Positions 53,006 through 63,298 of a stretch of DNA of 64,000 bases are shown piece by piece. Made by a program: the position numbers and the translations under genes. The notes under the pieces are model-generated. The model did no database searches and had not been told where the DNA came from. It saw only the letters and a program-made list of their open reading frames with translations. The stretch lies in assembly GCA_026416515.1 (NCBI GenBank), contig JAOAEZ010000001.1, positions 334,430 to 398,429 of the forward strand. Reading direction: 5' to 3'. How positions within the stretch are numbered: the first letter of the stretch is position 1; each line of letters opens with the position of its first letter. This stretch comes from Hydrogenophilus sp. (GTDB lineage: Bacteria; Pseudomonadota; Gammaproteobacteria; Burkholderiales; Rhodocyclaceae).

Positions 53006-53869
53006 TCATTCAAGGTTTTGGGCTTGTTCGCGCATCTGTTCGATGAGGAGCTTCATGTCGAGGGCGAGACGAGTGAGGGAGGGATGGGCCGATTTAGCGG
53101 CAAGCGTGTTGGTTTCGCGGTTGAGCTCTTGGAGAAGGAAGTCGAGGCGCTTGCCGATGGGATGAGGGTTGGCGAGAATTTCAGTGAGTTCACGGAGGTG
53201 CGCGTCGAGTCGGTCAAGTTCTTCGGTGATGTCGATCCGTTGCAGGAGGAGGGCGATCTCTTGCTGTAGGCGTTCGGGGGGGTTAGAGGGGGTGAGAAGG
53301 GCAAGCGCCGCGAGGAGCTGCGCGTGGTGCCGTTGCTGGGCTTCCGGGGCAAGACGACGAGCGGTGGCGAGGAGCTCGGCGAGTTGCTCTATCCGCTGAC
53401 GAATGGCCGCGACGAGTTGCTCCCCTTCGCGAGTGCGGTGGGCGATGAGTTCGGCAGTGGCAGCGTCAAAGGCAGCGAGGAGCTGTTCCCGGTCGCGCGG
53501 GTGAGCAGAGGGAGGGGAGATGAGTAGCCCAGGCCAGGTGAGAAGTTCGCCGATGGTGAGCGGTTGAGCGTTGGGGAAGTGGTGGAGAAGTTGCTCTTGA
53601 AGTTGCCGCAGCGCGTGAAGGAGCGCAGAGTTGAGGGTTAGCGCGGGGAGAAGTTCGGCTTCGTCGAGGGTGAGCCGAACTTCGATTTTTCCGCGGGTGA
53701 GTTGCGCGGCGAGGCGCGCGCGAATTTCCGGTTCGAGGGTACGCCAGGCGTCGGGGAGACGGATGGTGAGGTCAAAGAAACGGTGGTTAAGACTTTTGAG
53801 TTCCCAGTGCGCAACAGCGTGTGTGAGCGAGATAGTCGTGGTGGCATAGCCAGTCATGCTGCGGGCCAT
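53006..53869 (-). CDS. yicC: YicC family endoribonuclease
   Basis: 287 residues from ATG 53869. [11 protein letters not shown], the N-terminal signature, then [31 protein letters not shown], and a C-terminal DUF1732 part with [20 protein letters not shown]. YicC proteins are ring-shaped RNases that affect small-RNA turnover. The long frame upstream (to 54205) is antisense to rph and is not used. It diverges from rph, as in E. coli and many others. A TATAAT at 53888-53893 in the gap points toward rph. Confidence 0.92.
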   Translation of the reverse strand: MARSMTGYATTTISLTHAVAHWELKSLNHRFFDLTIRLPDAWRTLEPEIRARLAAQLTRGKIEVRLTLDEAELLPALTLNSALLHALRQLQEQLLHHFPNAQPLTIGELLTWPGLLISPPSAHPRDREQLLAAFDAATAELIAHRTREGEQLVAAIRQRIEQLAELLATARRLAPEAQQRHHAQLLAALALLTPSNPPERLQQEIALLLQRIDITEELDRLDAHLRELTEILANPHPIGKRLDFLLQELNRETNTLAAKSAHPSLTRLALDMKLLIEQMREQAQNLE

Positions 53870-53979
53870 AGGAGTTCCGGGGATGGGTATAATGCGAGAA
53901 TTGTACTTGGGAAGAAGTGCACGCGTCTTGGCGGGGAGCGCGATGAGAGGAGAGAGGTGGACGTCGCGTGGAGGAGCAA

Positions 53980-54822
53980 ATGGTTTCGAACATAAATAGC
54001 CGGGCCGATGGGCGAGCGTTTTGGGAGTTGCGGCCTTTGCAGATCGTGCGCGGGGTGGTTCCCTATGCCGAGGGATCAGCATTGGTGGAGTGGGGGAGAA
54101 CGCGCGTGGTGTGCACAGCATCGTGCGAGGAGCGAGTACCGACCCATCGCCGCGGGAAGGGATTGGGGTGGGTGACGGCCGAGTATGGGATGTTGCCGCG
54201 CGCAACCGAGGTGCGCACCGAGCGAGAGGCAGTGCGCGGCCGGCAGATGGGCCGAACGGTGGAGATCCAGCGGTTGATCGGCCGTTGCTTGCGGGCAGCC
54301 GTCGATTTCGCAGCGTTGGGAGAGCGCCAGATTACGGTCGATTGCGATGTGCTGGTGGCCGATGGGGGGACACGAATGGCAGCGGTGACCGGTGGATGGG
54401 TGGCGTTGGCCGAGGCGTGTGCGCAGTTGGTGCAGCGAGGGGTGGTGAAGGAGCCACCATTGCGAAGACAGGTGGCGGGGGTTTCTGTGGGGATGGTGGA
54501 GGGAGAGGCGATGGTCGATTTGTGCTACGCGGAGGATGCGGCGGCGGAGGTGGATGGGAGCGTGGTGTTAACACCAGAGGGCGATGTGGTGGAGGTCCAT
54601 TTTGCCGCAGAGCAACAGCTTTTGGGCCGAGAGATGATACGGGTGTTGATCGATTTGGCGGCTGCTTCGATGGGAGCTATTTTTGCGGCACAGAGGAGGG
54701 CGTTGGAGAGGGAGAGGACGGATGGGTTGACGATGGGGGGGCACAGTGAGGTGGCCGAGGGGGAAGAGGGGGGATCAGAGGATGCATGGGACCGCGGTGG
54801 AGGTGCGGGTAAAACCAGATGA
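53980..54822 (+). CDS. rph: Ribonuclease PH
   Basis: 280 residues from ATG 53980, which has GGAGGAG close upstream; a GTG at 53968 is less likely. SRADGRAFWELRPLQIVRGV, GKGLGWVTAEYGMLPRAT, GRQMGRTVEIQRLIGRCLRA and DCDVLVADGGTRMAAVTGG are RPH motifs. It trims 3' ends of tRNA with phosphate. The family is about 238 residues long, so the last 40 residues, acidic and Gly-rich, are an extension. rph-rdgB-hemW is a standard order, but a dehydrogenase gene interrupts it here. Confidence 0.94.
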   Translation: MVSNINSRADGRAFWELRPLQIVRGVVPYAEGSALVEWGRTRVVCTASCEERVPTHRRGKGLGWVTAEYGMLPRATEVRTEREAVRGRQMGRTVEIQRLIGRCLRAAVDFAALGERQITVDCDVLVADGGTRMAAVTGGWVALAEACAQLVQRGVVKEPPLRRQVAGVSVGMVEGEAMVDLCYAEDAAAEVDGSVVLTPEGDVVEVHFAAEQQLLGREMIRVLIDLAAASMGAIFAAQRRALERERTDGLTMGGHSEVAEGEEGGSEDAWDRGGGAGKTR

Positions 54823-54943
54823 GGGAGCAGAAGCACGTTGCACCAATTAATATGGCGAGGACGCGAGGGGGGGTGGGGCGAGGGCTTTCCCCAGAGGGGT
54901 GAGCGACCGAGGAGGCGCAAGGGAGCTTCGCGAGAGGGATACC

Positions 54944-56140
54944 ATGGCGAGCGCGACTTCGTATGAGAGGGAGTTCGCAGTGGCCCGATTACCGCGGGTG
55001 ATCTTCGGGGCCGGGCGAGTTGGGGAGGTCCCTTCGATCGTCGCCCGCTTGGGAAAGCGGGCATTGGTGGTGACCGGGAGTCGCCACTTTGCGGAGTCAG
55101 AGGAGGGAGCGCGCTTTTTCGCGGGCTTGAGGGCGGAGGGGGTGGTTTGGCAGCAGTTGAGGGTGGAAGGGGAACCAAGTGCCCAGTGGGTGGATGAGCA
55201 GGCAGCAGCGTGTCGCACCGATGGGTTCGATGTGGTGGTGGGGGTGGGAGGAGGGTCGGTCCTCGATGCGGCAAAGGCGTTGGCAGGGCTTTTGCGGGTG
55301 AACCATTCCGTGCGCGATTTCCTCGAGGGAGTGGGACCGGAGTTGCCCTACCCAGGGCCGGCGGTGCCGTGGGTGGCAGTGCCGACGACCGCGGGTACCG
55401 GTTCCGAGGTGACAAAAAACGCGGTGCTGGGGGAGCCAGGGGTTTTTAAGAAGTCGTTCCGCGATGAGCAGCTGGTGGCGACCGTGGCCGTGGTCGATCC
55501 CGATCTGCTGGCGACATGCCCGCCACCGTTGGTGGCAGCTAACGGAATGGATGCGTTGACACAGCTGTTGGAGGCGTTCGTGTCGCTGCGGGCGTCACCG
55601 TTGACCGATGCGTTGGCGCGCGATGGGTTGTCCGCAGTGCGCGCCGGATTGCTGCGCTTTTACGCCGATGCCGGGGATGCTGCAGCACGGGCAGCGATGG
55701 CTTACGCGGCGCTTTTGTCGGGGATCTGCTTGGCAAACGCAGGATTGGGCGCAGTGCATGGATTGGCAAGCCCGTTGGGAGCTTTTTTCTCAATCGGCCA
55801 TGGGGTGGTGTGCGGGACGTTGGTGGCCGCTGTGACCCGAGCAAATATACAGGCTTTGGAGGAGCGACTTCCCGATTCTCCTGCGCTGCCAAAGTATGCA
55901 GAGGCAGGCCGAATTTTGACGGGGAGGGGAGATTTGGAGGAGAGACAGGCCCGCGAGGCGTTGGTGGCCTTGCTGGAGGGGTGGAGCGAACAGTTGGCTT
56001 TGCCGCATTTGAGCGCATTGGGAGTGTCAGAGAAAGATTTCCCCCGGGTGGTGGCCCACTCCCGAGGAACCAGTATGCGAACAAACCCCGTGCAGTTGAG
56101 CGATGAGGAGTTGACAACGGTGCTGCGTGCCCGAGGGTGA
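54944..56140 (+). CDS. Iron-containing alcohol dehydrogenase
   Basis: 398 residues from ATG 54944 (GAGAGGG close by); a GTG at 54899 would add 15 residues. NAD-site GVGGGSVLDAAKAL near residue 102, TTAGTGSEVTKNAVL near 148, NGMDALTQLLEAFVS near 203 and the His pair AVHGLASPLGAFFSIGHG near 275 define group III dehydrogenases. The second metal ligand, His in the usual DALTH, is Gln here (DALTQ). The substrate is unknown. It separates rph from rdgB, an unusual place for such a gene. Confidence 0.9.
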   Translation: MASATSYEREFAVARLPRVIFGAGRVGEVPSIVARLGKRALVVTGSRHFAESEEGARFFAGLRAEGVVWQQLRVEGEPSAQWVDEQAAACRTDGFDVVVGVGGGSVLDAAKALAGLLRVNHSVRDFLEGVGPELPYPGPAVPWVAVPTTAGTGSEVTKNAVLGEPGVFKKSFRDEQLVATVAVVDPDLLATCPPPLVAANGMDALTQLLEAFVSLRASPLTDALARDGLSAVRAGLLRFYADAGDAAARAAMAYAALLSGICLANAGLGAVHGLASPLGAFFSIGHGVVCGTLVAAVTRANIQALEERLPDSPALPKYAEAGRILTGRGDLEERQAREALVALLEGWSEQLALPHLSALGVSEKDFPRVVAHSRGTSMRTNPVQLSDEELTTVLRARG

Positions 56141-56164
56141 GGCGATGAGGAGAAAGGAGCGATG

Positions 56165-56803
56165 ATGGAGATAGTTTTGGCGAGCAACAACGAGGGTAAA
56201 GCAGCGGAGCTGGCAATGCTGCTGGCGCCATTGGGGGTGCGATGGGTGCCGCAGAGCGCGTTGGGGGTGAAACCGACCGATGAACCCTACGCTACCTTCG
56301 TGGAGAATGCACTGGCTAAAGCGCGACATGCCGCTCAGATGACAGGGCGCGCAGCATTGGCCGACGATTCGGGGTTGGTCGTCCCCGCTTTGGGGGGAGC
56401 GCCGGGGGTGCGCTCGGCTCGCTTCGCTGGGGAGCCGCGCTCCGATGCGCGCAATATCGAGCATCTGTTGAGAGAGATGGAACCGTTGTCGGCTGCTGAA
56501 CGCCGAGCTTTTTTTTACAGCTGCTTGGTGTTGGTGTACGATGCAGAGGATCCAGCGCCGCTGATCGGTGAGGGGCGCTGGTGGGGAGTGATCGCGAAGG
56601 AGCCGCGCGGTGAGAATGGCTTTGGGTACGATCCCGTCTTTTACGATCCTCACCGCGAGGCGACCGCAGCGGAGTTGAGCCCAGAGGAGAAAAATAGCGT
56701 GAGCCACCGAGCGATAGCCGCCGCGCGGCTGATCGCGCTGGTGCGCGAGGAGGGGGGAATCGAGGCGTGGGCCGCGGCTAGAGGCACCGGCCGAAAGAAC
56801 TAG
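56165..56803 (+). CDS. rdgB: XTP/dITP diphosphatase RdgB
   Basis: 212 residues from ATG 56165; ATG 56162 is directly upstream, but AAGGAG at 56154-56159 spaces better for 56165. EIVLASNNEGKAAELAMLL, TFVENALAKARHAA, ALADDSGLVVPALGGAPGV and GENGFGYDPVF are the Ham1 motifs. It removes inosine and xanthosine triphosphates before they enter DNA. It lies between the dehydrogenase and hemW. Confidence 0.95.
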   Translation: MEIVLASNNEGKAAELAMLLAPLGVRWVPQSALGVKPTDEPYATFVENALAKARHAAQMTGRAALADDSGLVVPALGGAPGVRSARFAGEPRSDARNIEHLLREMEPLSAAERRAFFYSCLVLVYDAEDPAPLIGEGRWWGVIAKEPRGENGFGYDPVFYDPHREATAAELSPEEKNSVSHRAIAAARLIALVREEGGIEAWAAARGTGRKN

Positions 56804-56808
56804 GAGAA

Positions 56809-58047
56809 ATGCAGAGAGGGGCGGAGAGACCTCCCAGGAAAGAGGAGGAGAAGGAATTTATCCCGCTTTCGGTCTATGTCCATGTGCCATGGTGTGTGGC
56901 GAAGTGCCCTTATTGCGATTTTCATTCGTACCCATTGAGAGGCCCTTTGCCCGAGGAGGCGTTTGTGGCAGCAGTGGTGACCGATTTGGCGAGGGAGCGC
57001 GAGCGGGTGGGAGAGAGAAGGGTGAAGACAATCTTTTTCGGAGGCGGAACACCGAGTTTGTTGTCGCCGTCCGCTGTGGGGTCAGTGGTGGAGGCGGTTG
57101 ATCGCTGGTTCGGGGTTGCAGAGGGGGTGGAGGTGACGCTGGAGATAAACCCCGGGACAAGTTCGCTGCAGCGGTTGCAGGGGTGGCGGTCGGCAGGGGT
57201 GAATCGGGTGTCGGTGGGGGTTCAGTCGTTGTCGCCCGCGGGGTTACGACGCTTGGGACGGATTCATGGGCCAGAGGAGGCATTGGCGACGGTGGCAGCG
57301 GCGGTTGGACTCTTTCCTCATGTGAATGGCGATCTGATTTACGGATGGCCCGGGGAGGAGAGCGCAACGGCCGCAGCAGAGGTGCGCACCTTGGCAGCGT
57401 TGGGAGTGGATCATCTGTCGTTGTATGAGTTAACACTCGAGCCAAATACAGGGTTCGCCGTCGCTCCGCCCGCCGATCTGCCGGGAGAGGAGGCGTTAGC
57501 GGATCTCGAGAGGGTGTTGTTCGAGGAGGCGGAGGCGTGCGGTTTGACGCGTTACGAGGTGAGCGCGTGGAGCCGAGCGGGAGGGTGGTGCCACCATAAT
57601 GTAAATTATTGGTGCTACGGCGATTACGTGGGGGTCGGCCCGGGAGCCCATGGAAAAGTGACCCAACGGGAGGGGGAAGGGGTGGTGGTGGAACGAAGAG
57701 TAAAAACGTTCCAGCCGAGCGATTATTTGCTGGCGGCGCAGAGGGGGGAGGGATGGGTGGCAAGAGAGTGGGTGGTGCCGGAGGAGGAGCGCCCTTTCGA
57801 GTTTTTGATGAATGGATTACGGTTGAGAGCGGGGGTACCGCGCGCGCTTTTTTCCGCGCGTACCGGTGTACCGTGGGAGAGCGTGGCCGAGCGGTGGGAG
57901 GAGTTGGTGCACCGCGGTTGGGTGGAGCCCGTAACGGGAGAGGAGGGGTGGTTGCGGTGTACGCCATTGGGTTGGCGCTACCTCAACGAGGTGCTTTGTC
58001 GGTTTTTGGGGGAGGGAGATAAACACTCCTCTGCGGCGAGGAGATAG
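56809..58047 (+). CDS. hemW: Heme chaperone HemW (radical SAM)
   Basis: 412 residues. Cys29, Cys33 and Cys36 in [10 protein letters not shown] bind the 4Fe-4S cluster, and [28 protein letters not shown] and the HHNVNYW segment are HemW motifs. Oxygen-independent coproporphyrinogen oxidase (HemN) has an extra Cys (CxxxCxxCxC) that is not seen: the residue after CPYC is Asp. It delivers heme to respiratory enzymes. It starts 5 bp after rdgB and is followed by metH after 31 bp. Confidence 0.92.
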   Translation: MQRGAERPPRKEEEKEFIPLSVYVHVPWCVAKCPYCDFHSYPLRGPLPEEAFVAAVVTDLARERERVGERRVKTIFFGGGTPSLLSPSAVGSVVEAVDRWFGVAEGVEVTLEINPGTSSLQRLQGWRSAGVNRVSVGVQSLSPAGLRRLGRIHGPEEALATVAAAVGLFPHVNGDLIYGWPGEESATAAAEVRTLAALGVDHLSLYELTLEPNTGFAVAPPADLPGEEALADLERVLFEEAEACGLTRYEVSAWSRAGGWCHHNVNYWCYGDYVGVGPGAHGKVTQREGEGVVVERRVKTFQPSDYLLAAQRGEGWVAREWVVPEEERPFEFLMNGLRLRAGVPRALFSARTGVPWESVAERWEELVHRGWVEPVTGEEGWLRCTPLGWRYLNEVLCRFLGEGDKHSSAARR

Positions 58048-58078
58048 AGTTGGGTTTCGGAGAGGTAAGGAGGGTGCT

Positions 58079-61000
58079 TTGAGTCAGCATGGCGATGGGA
58101 TAGGGCAGATAGAAGAGATTTTGCGCGAGCGGGTGATGGTGCTCGATGGGGCGATGGGGACGATGATCCAACAGCAGGGCCTCGATGAGGCGGCGTACCG
58201 CGGAAAGCGCTTTGCCGACCATCCGCACGCGCTCAAGGGCAATAACGATGTGCTGAATTTGACGTGCCCAGAGGTGATCTTGGAGATCCACCGCGCTTAT
58301 CTGGCGGCAGGGGCGGAGATTATCGAGACCAATACGTTTAACAGTACCCGCACGTCACAGGCAGAGTACGGGTTGGCCGATGTGGCGTATGAGCTAAATG
58401 TGGCTGGCGCACGGTTAGCCCGCGCGGCTGCCGATGCCTTTTCAACGGCGGAACGCCCGCGCTTTGTGGCCGGGGTGCTGGGGCCGACCTCTAAGACGTT
58501 GTCGTTGTCTCCCGATGTAAACGATCCAGGGTATCGGGCGATTACTTTCGACGAGTTGGCGGAGGATTACTACCAGGCGGCGCGGGGGTTGGTGGATGGG
58601 GGAGTCGATTTGCTGCTGGTGGAGACGGTGTTCGATACGTTGAATGCAAAGGCAGCAGTGTGGGCGCTCCAGCGGTTGTTTGCAGAGAGGGGCCGCCGCT
58701 GGCCGGTGATGATCTCCGGGACCATCACCGACGCTTCAGGACGGTTGTTGTCAGGACAGACGCCGGAGGCGTTTTGGGCAAGTCTGAAACATGCCGATCC
58801 GTTGATTTTCGGATTGAATTGCGCGCTGGGGGCTCGTGAGCTGCGTCCCCATGTGGAGACATTGGCACGGGTGGGGGAGGGGGTGTTCATTTCGGCTCAT
58901 CCCAACGCTGGATTGCCGAACCCGTTGGCGCCGACCGGATACGATGAGACGCCAGAGATGTTGGCAAACGAGGTGCGGGGATGGTTGGAGGAGGGGTTGG
59001 TGAATGTGATCGGCGGTTGTTGCGGGACAACGCCAGCCCATATCGCTGCATTGGCGGAGCTGGTTCCCTATTACAGACCTCGCCGCCCTCCAGAACGCCG
59101 AGGAGTGCTGGTGTTGGCCGGGTTAGAGCCGTTGGTGGTGGCGCCAACGACGGGATTTGTCAATATCGGCGAGCGAACCAACGTGGCCGGTTCCCGCCAG
59201 TTCGCCCGCTTGATTCGCGAGGAGCGCTACGAGGAGGCATTGTCTGTGGCGGCCCAGCAGATCCGGGCAGGGGCTCAGGCGATCGATGTGAACGTGGATG
59301 ACGCGTTGATCGACGCTCCTGCGGCGATGCGCCGCTTTTTGCTGTTGGCAGCAGCTGATCCAGAGATCGCCCGGGTCCCCGTGATGATCGATTCGTCGCG
59401 CTGGGAGGCGATCGAGGCGGGGTTGAAGTGCGTTCAGGGGAAGGCGATCGTCAATTCGATTTCGTTGAAGGAGGGGCCAGAACGATTTTTGGAGCAGGCG
59501 CGCCGGGCAAGGGCGTTGGGGGCGGCGGTGGTGGTGATGTGCTTCGATGAGCAAGGACAGGCCGATACGTTTGACCGCAAAGTGGCGATCGCGGAGCGAG
59601 CGTACCGATTGTTGGTAGAGGATGGATTTCCCGCCGAGGAGATCATCATCGATCCTAACGTTTTTGCGATTTGTACCGGGATAGCTGAGCACGATCGCTA
59701 CGCGCTCGATTTCATCGAGGCAGTGGCGTGGATCCACGATCGTCTGCCGTTGGCTAAGACGAGCGGCGGAATTTCCAACGTGTCGTTTTCATTTCGCGGC
59801 AATGAGCCAGTGCGAGCAGCAATGCACGCGGTTTTTTTGTACCACGCCGTGCGGGCAGGGTTGACAATGGGGATCGTCAACGCGGGCCAATTGGCGATCT
59901 ACGATGAGGTGGAACCGGAGCTGCGCGAACGGGTGGAGGATGCGATCCTTTGCCGCCGACCCGACGCAGCAGAGCGATTGATCGCATTGGCGGAGGAGAT
60001 CGCCGCGCGAGGAAAGAGGGAAGGAGAGAGAGGAGAGGCCCGAGAGGAGGAGTGGCGAAAGTGGCCAGTTGAGGAGCGGCTCAAGCATGCGCTGGTTAAG
60101 GGGATCACCGAGTTCGTGGTCGAGGATACCGAGGAGATGCGGCAGCTCTTCGCGGCGATGGGAAGAGAGCCGCTGGCGGTGATCGAGGGACCGTTGATGG
60201 AGGGAATGCGGGTGGTGGGAGATCTGTTCGGGGCGGGGAAGATGTTTTTGCCGCAAGTGGTGAAGTCGGCCCGCGTGATGAAGATGGCTGTGGCTCATCT
60301 GCTGCCGTTCATCGAACAGACGCGTGCGCAGGAGGGCGGAGGGGTTAAAGGGCGAGTGGTGATCGCAACCGTGAAGGGCGATGTGCACGATATCGGGAAG
60401 AATATCGTGTCGGTGGTGCTGGCGTGCAACGGCTACGAGGTGATCGATTTGGGGGTGATGGTGCCGTGTGAGCAGATCTTAGCGGCAGCGCGAGAACATG
60501 ACGCCGATATGGTCGGGTTGTCGGGTTTGATCACGCCGTCGTTGGAGGAGATGGCCCATGTGGCGAAAGAGATGCAGCGGAATGGGTTTCGTATCCCATT
60601 GTTGATCGGGGGGGCGACGACAAGCCGAACCCATACCGCTGTGAAGATCGCGCCTCATTACGAGGCAGGAGTGGTGTGGGTGCCAGATGCGTCGCGGGCA
60701 GTGGGAGTGGTGGCGGCGTTAACGTCGCCGGCAGCAAGGGAGTTTTTGGCGGGCGTGGCACGGGAGTATGCCCAGATCCGCGAGCGCCAAACGCAGCGAA
60801 GCGCTTACCGCTTGGTGCCGCTGGCGGAGGCTCGCCGCCGCTCTTTCCAGTGGGAGTGGGAGCGCTATTCGCCGCTACGACCAAAACGCGAGGGGGTTTG
60901 GGCGATGGAGGTGCCGATTAGGGTGTTGCTTCCTTATGTCGATTGGACTCCCTTTTTTCAGGCGTGGGAGTTGAGCGGCCGCTTCCCGAGTTTATTGGAG

Positions 61001-61939
61001 GATGCAGCGGTGGGAACAACGGCCCGCCATCTTTTCCATGAGGCAGTGGCATTGTTGGCGGCGTGGGTGCTGAGAGAGATCAAGGAGGAGGGGTCACCGA
61101 GGGGGATGGGCGAGAAGGTCTTCTTCGAGAGAGGAGGAGGGTGTTGGTTCGATGGGGCGGTAGTGCGCGATTGGGAGGGGTCGGCAGTGGAGCCGATCGC
61201 CGACGGAGTCGCCGATAGAGAGGAAAAATTGCAGGTGCGCGTCGCATGGGGATTGTTCCCGGCACAACGGGTGGCTCCCGAGGTGATCGCGTTTTACCCA
61301 CCCGGCAGCGAGCCTTGGAGGGAGGGTGCGATGGCGCCGTTGTGGCGGTGGCATACGTTGCGCCAACAGCATGAGCGGCCGGCCGATCAGCCTTACTTGG
61401 CATTGGCCGATTTTGTCGCACCAGCAGGATTTCCCGATTGGTTGGGAGCTTTTGTGGTGACCGCGGGAATCGGGGTGGAGCCGGTGGTGGCAGCTTACAA
61501 GGCGCGCCACGATGATTATCATGCGATTTTGGTGAAGGCAGTGGCCGACCGCTTGGCTGAGGCCGCAGCCGAGTGGCTCCATGAGCGCGTGCGACGAGAG
61601 GATTGGGGGTACGCCGCCGGTGAAGCGTTGTCTTATGAGGAGCGAATCGCAGAGCGTTACCAGGGAATCCGCCCCGCGCCCGGCTACCCGGCTTGTCCCG
61701 ATCATCGCGCAAAGGAGGGGATTTTTGCGTTGCTGGCGGCGGAGGAGAGAATCGGAGTGCGATTGACCGAGCATTGCGCGATCGTGCCGGCGGCCAGTGT
61801 GGCCGGTTTTTACTTTAGCCATCCCGAGGCGCGCTATTTTGCAATCCCCAGAATCGGGGAGGAGCAGGCGCAGGAGTGGGCGGCGTGCTACGGAGCGAGC
61901 GAGGAGGAGGCGGCACGATGGTTGGCGGCCGTGTTGTAG
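58079..61939 (+). CDS. metH: Cobalamin-dependent methionine synthase, full length
   Basis: 1286 residues from TTG 58079, 6 bp after AGGAGG; no in-frame ATG lies nearby. All four modules are present: homocysteine domain (about 20-325, zinc ligands in LNCALGA and [11 protein letters not shown]), folate domain (about 345-620, [15 protein letters not shown]), cobalamin domain (about 660-890, cobalt-ligand His in [13 protein letters not shown] near residue 769) and AdoMet reactivation domain (about 900-1230, [12 protein letters not shown]). It makes methionine from homocysteine and methyl-tetrahydrofolate. Many betaproteobacteria split this gene; here it is intact. No cobalamin riboswitch is visible in the 31-bp gap upstream. 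Confidence 0.96.
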   Translation: MSQHGDGIGQIEEILRERVMVLDGAMGTMIQQQGLDEAAYRGKRFADHPHALKGNNDVLNLTCPEVILEIHRAYLAAGAEIIETNTFNSTRTSQAEYGLADVAYELNVAGARLARAAADAFSTAERPRFVAGVLGPTSKTLSLSPDVNDPGYRAITFDELAEDYYQAARGLVDGGVDLLLVETVFDTLNAKAAVWALQRLFAERGRRWPVMISGTITDASGRLLSGQTPEAFWASLKHADPLIFGLNCALGARELRPHVETLARVGEGVFISAHPNAGLPNPLAPTGYDETPEMLANEVRGWLEEGLVNVIGGCCGTTPAHIAALAELVPYYRPRRPPERRGVLVLAGLEPLVVAPTTGFVNIGERTNVAGSRQFARLIREERYEEALSVAAQQIRAGAQAIDVNVDDALIDAPAAMRRFLLLAAADPEIARVPVMIDSSRWEAIEAGLKCVQGKAIVNSISLKEGPERFLEQARRARALGAAVVVMCFDEQGQADTFDRKVAIAERAYRLLVEDGFPAEEIIIDPNVFAICTGIAEHDRYALDFIEAVAWIHDRLPLAKTSGGISNVSFSFRGNEPVRAAMHAVFLYHAVRAGLTMGIVNAGQLAIYDEVEPELRERVEDAILCRRPDAAERLIALAEEIAARGKREGERGEAREEEWRKWPVEERLKHALVKGITEFVVEDTEEMRQLFAAMGREPLAVIEGPLMEGMRVVGDLFGAGKMFLPQVVKSARVMKMAVAHLLPFIEQTRAQEGGGVKGRVVIATVKGDVHDIGKNIVSVVLACNGYEVIDLGVMVPCEQILAAAREHDADMVGLSGLITPSLEEMAHVAKEMQRNGFRIPLLIGGATTSRTHTAVKIAPHYEAGVVWVPDASRAVGVVAALTSPAAREFLAGVAREYAQIRERQTQRSAYRLVPLAEARRRSFQWEWERYSPLRPKREGVWAMEVPIRVLLPYVDWTPFFQAWELSGRFPSLLEDAAVGTTARHLFHEAVALLAAWVLREIKEEGSPRGMGEKVFFERGGGCWFDGAVVRDWEGSAVEPIADGVADREEKLQVRVAWGLFPAQRVAPEVIAFYPPGSEPWREGAMAPLWRWHTLRQQHERPADQPYLALADFVAPAGFPDWLGAFVVTAGIGVEPVVAAYKARHDDYHAILVKAVADRLAEAAAEWLHERVRREDWGYAAGEALSYEERIAERYQGIRPAPGYPACPDHRAKEGIFALLAAEERIGVRLTEHCAIVPAASVAGFYFSHPEARYFAIPRIGEEQAQEWAACYGASEEEAARWLAAVL

Positions 61940-61982
61940 CAGAGGGATAGAGCGGGAAGAGATTCGCGAAGAGGGAGAAGGA

Positions 61983-63047
61983 GTGCGCTTTTTTGTGACC
62001 GGAACAGCAGGATTCATCGGCTTTCATTTGGCTGCGCGATTGCTGGCCGATGGACATGAGGTCTACGGGTTTGACGGGATGACCCCTTATTACGATGTGG
62101 GATTGAAACGAGCACGCCACGAACGCTTGCGCGAGTGGCCAAGGTTCTCGGCCACCGAGGCGATGTTGGAGGAGCAGGAGAAGTTGTGGACCGCATATAG
62201 AGCAGCTCAGCCAGAGGTGGTGGTCCATTTGGCCGCTCAGCCCGGGGTGCGCTATAGCGTAGAGGCACCTGAGACATATGTCTCCGCGAATTTGGTGGGA
62301 ACCTTCCATTTGCTGGAGGCGGTTCGCCGTTGGCCGCCCGCTCATCTGTTGATGGCGTCGACAAGTAGCGTCTATGGGGGAAACCCCCGCGTGCCTTTCC
62401 GCGAGATCGATCCCGCTGATTGGCCGTTGTCGTTCTACGCGGCGACGAAGAAGGCAGCTGAGGCGATGAGCCACGCTTACGCTCACCTGTATCGGGTGCC
62501 GACAACGGTGTTCCGCTTTTTTACAGTCTACGGACCTTGGGGTCGCCCCGATATGGCGTTGTTTAAATTTACCCGAGCGATCTTGAAGGGGGAGGAGGTC
62601 GAGATATATAACCGCGGAGAGATGTGGCGCGATTTTACCTATGTGGGGGATCTGGTGGAGGGCGTCGTGCGGTTGGTGCAGGTGGTGCCTCCAGCACCAG
62701 AGCAGCGAGGAGCGGAGGGAGAATCCGAAGGAGTGACAGGAGATACGTTAAGCCCTGTGGCACCGTGGCGGGTGGTGAATATCGGCAACGGGGTGCCCGT
62801 TCGCCTCGATGCGTTAATCACCGCAATCGAGAAGGCGACGGGGTGTTCCGCACGCCCGCGCTATTTGCCCCGCCCACCGGGAGAGGCTCTGCAGACATGG
62901 GCCGATTGTTCGTTGCTGGAGCGATTGACGGGATTCCGGCCGCAGACGCCGTTGGAGGAGGGAGTCCGACGATTTGTGGAGTGGTTTTCCCTGTGGGAGC
63001 GAGTAGGCTCCGCTAAGCATGGCGAGGAGGAAGGATCGTGCGGGTGA
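61983..63047 (+). CDS. NAD-dependent UDP-sugar epimerase (UDP-glucuronate 4-epimerase-like)
   Basis: 354 residues from GTG 61983 behind AGGGAG. An extended short-chain dehydrogenase: FFVTGTAGFIGFHLAARLL binds NAD, STSSVYGGN and the catalytic FYAATKKAAEAM (YxxxK) follow, then RFFTVYGPWGRPDMALFKFT and YNRGEMWRDFTYVGDLVEG, which is closest to GalE-like CapI/WcvA UDP-glucuronate epimerases. An acidic insertion at about 235-255 is not family-typical. It would provide UDP-galacturonate for polysaccharide or lipid A decoration. It follows metH but is probably an independent function. Confidence 0.87.
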   Translation: MRFFVTGTAGFIGFHLAARLLADGHEVYGFDGMTPYYDVGLKRARHERLREWPRFSATEAMLEEQEKLWTAYRAAQPEVVVHLAAQPGVRYSVEAPETYVSANLVGTFHLLEAVRRWPPAHLLMASTSSVYGGNPRVPFREIDPADWPLSFYAATKKAAEAMSHAYAHLYRVPTTVFRFFTVYGPWGRPDMALFKFTRAILKGEEVEIYNRGEMWRDFTYVGDLVEGVVRLVQVVPPAPEQRGAEGESEGVTGDTLSPVAPWRVVNIGNGVPVRLDALITAIEKATGCSARPRYLPRPPGEALQTWADCSLLERLTGFRPQTPLEEGVRRFVEWFSLWERVGSAKHGEEEGSCG

Positions 63048-63052
63048 GGTTC

Positions 63053-63081
63053 TTGCAGGAGTCGCCCTTTTTTGCTAGACT
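63053..63081 (+). promoter_or_regulatory. Promoter of tRNA-Thr and tRNA-Ser
   Basis: TTGCAG (63053-63058), a 17-bp spacer and TGCTAGACT, with the hexamer TAGACT at 63076-63081 and an extended TGn. Predicted start is near 63088, five bases before tRNA-Thr. Confidence 0.7.
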
Positions 63082-63092
63082 GCAGTGAGCGA

Positions 63093-63165
<73 letters not shown>

Positions 63166-63170
63166 GGTGC

Positions 63171-63263
63171 GGAGGGGTACCGAAGCGGTCATAACGGCGC
63201 CGACTCGAAATCGGATGGTCGGGTAACACCGACACGCGGGTTCGAATCCCGCCCCCTCCGCCA
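63171..63263 (+). tRNA. tRNA-Ser (anticodon CGA)
   Basis: 93 nt with encoded CCA. Acceptor GGAGGGG pairs with CCCCTCC; the long variable arm GGTCGGGTAACACCGAC identifies a class II tRNA; loop CTCGAAA puts CGA at 63206-63208, reading UCG. It follows tRNA-Thr after 5 bp. Confidence 0.95.
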
Positions 63264-63298
63264 GAACTTCACGCTGCCAGCGTTGAGGGGAGGGTGTT

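Noticed and set aside
58048-58078. Cobalamin riboswitch upstream of metH
   Set aside because: Only 31 bp separate hemW and metH, too short for the element.
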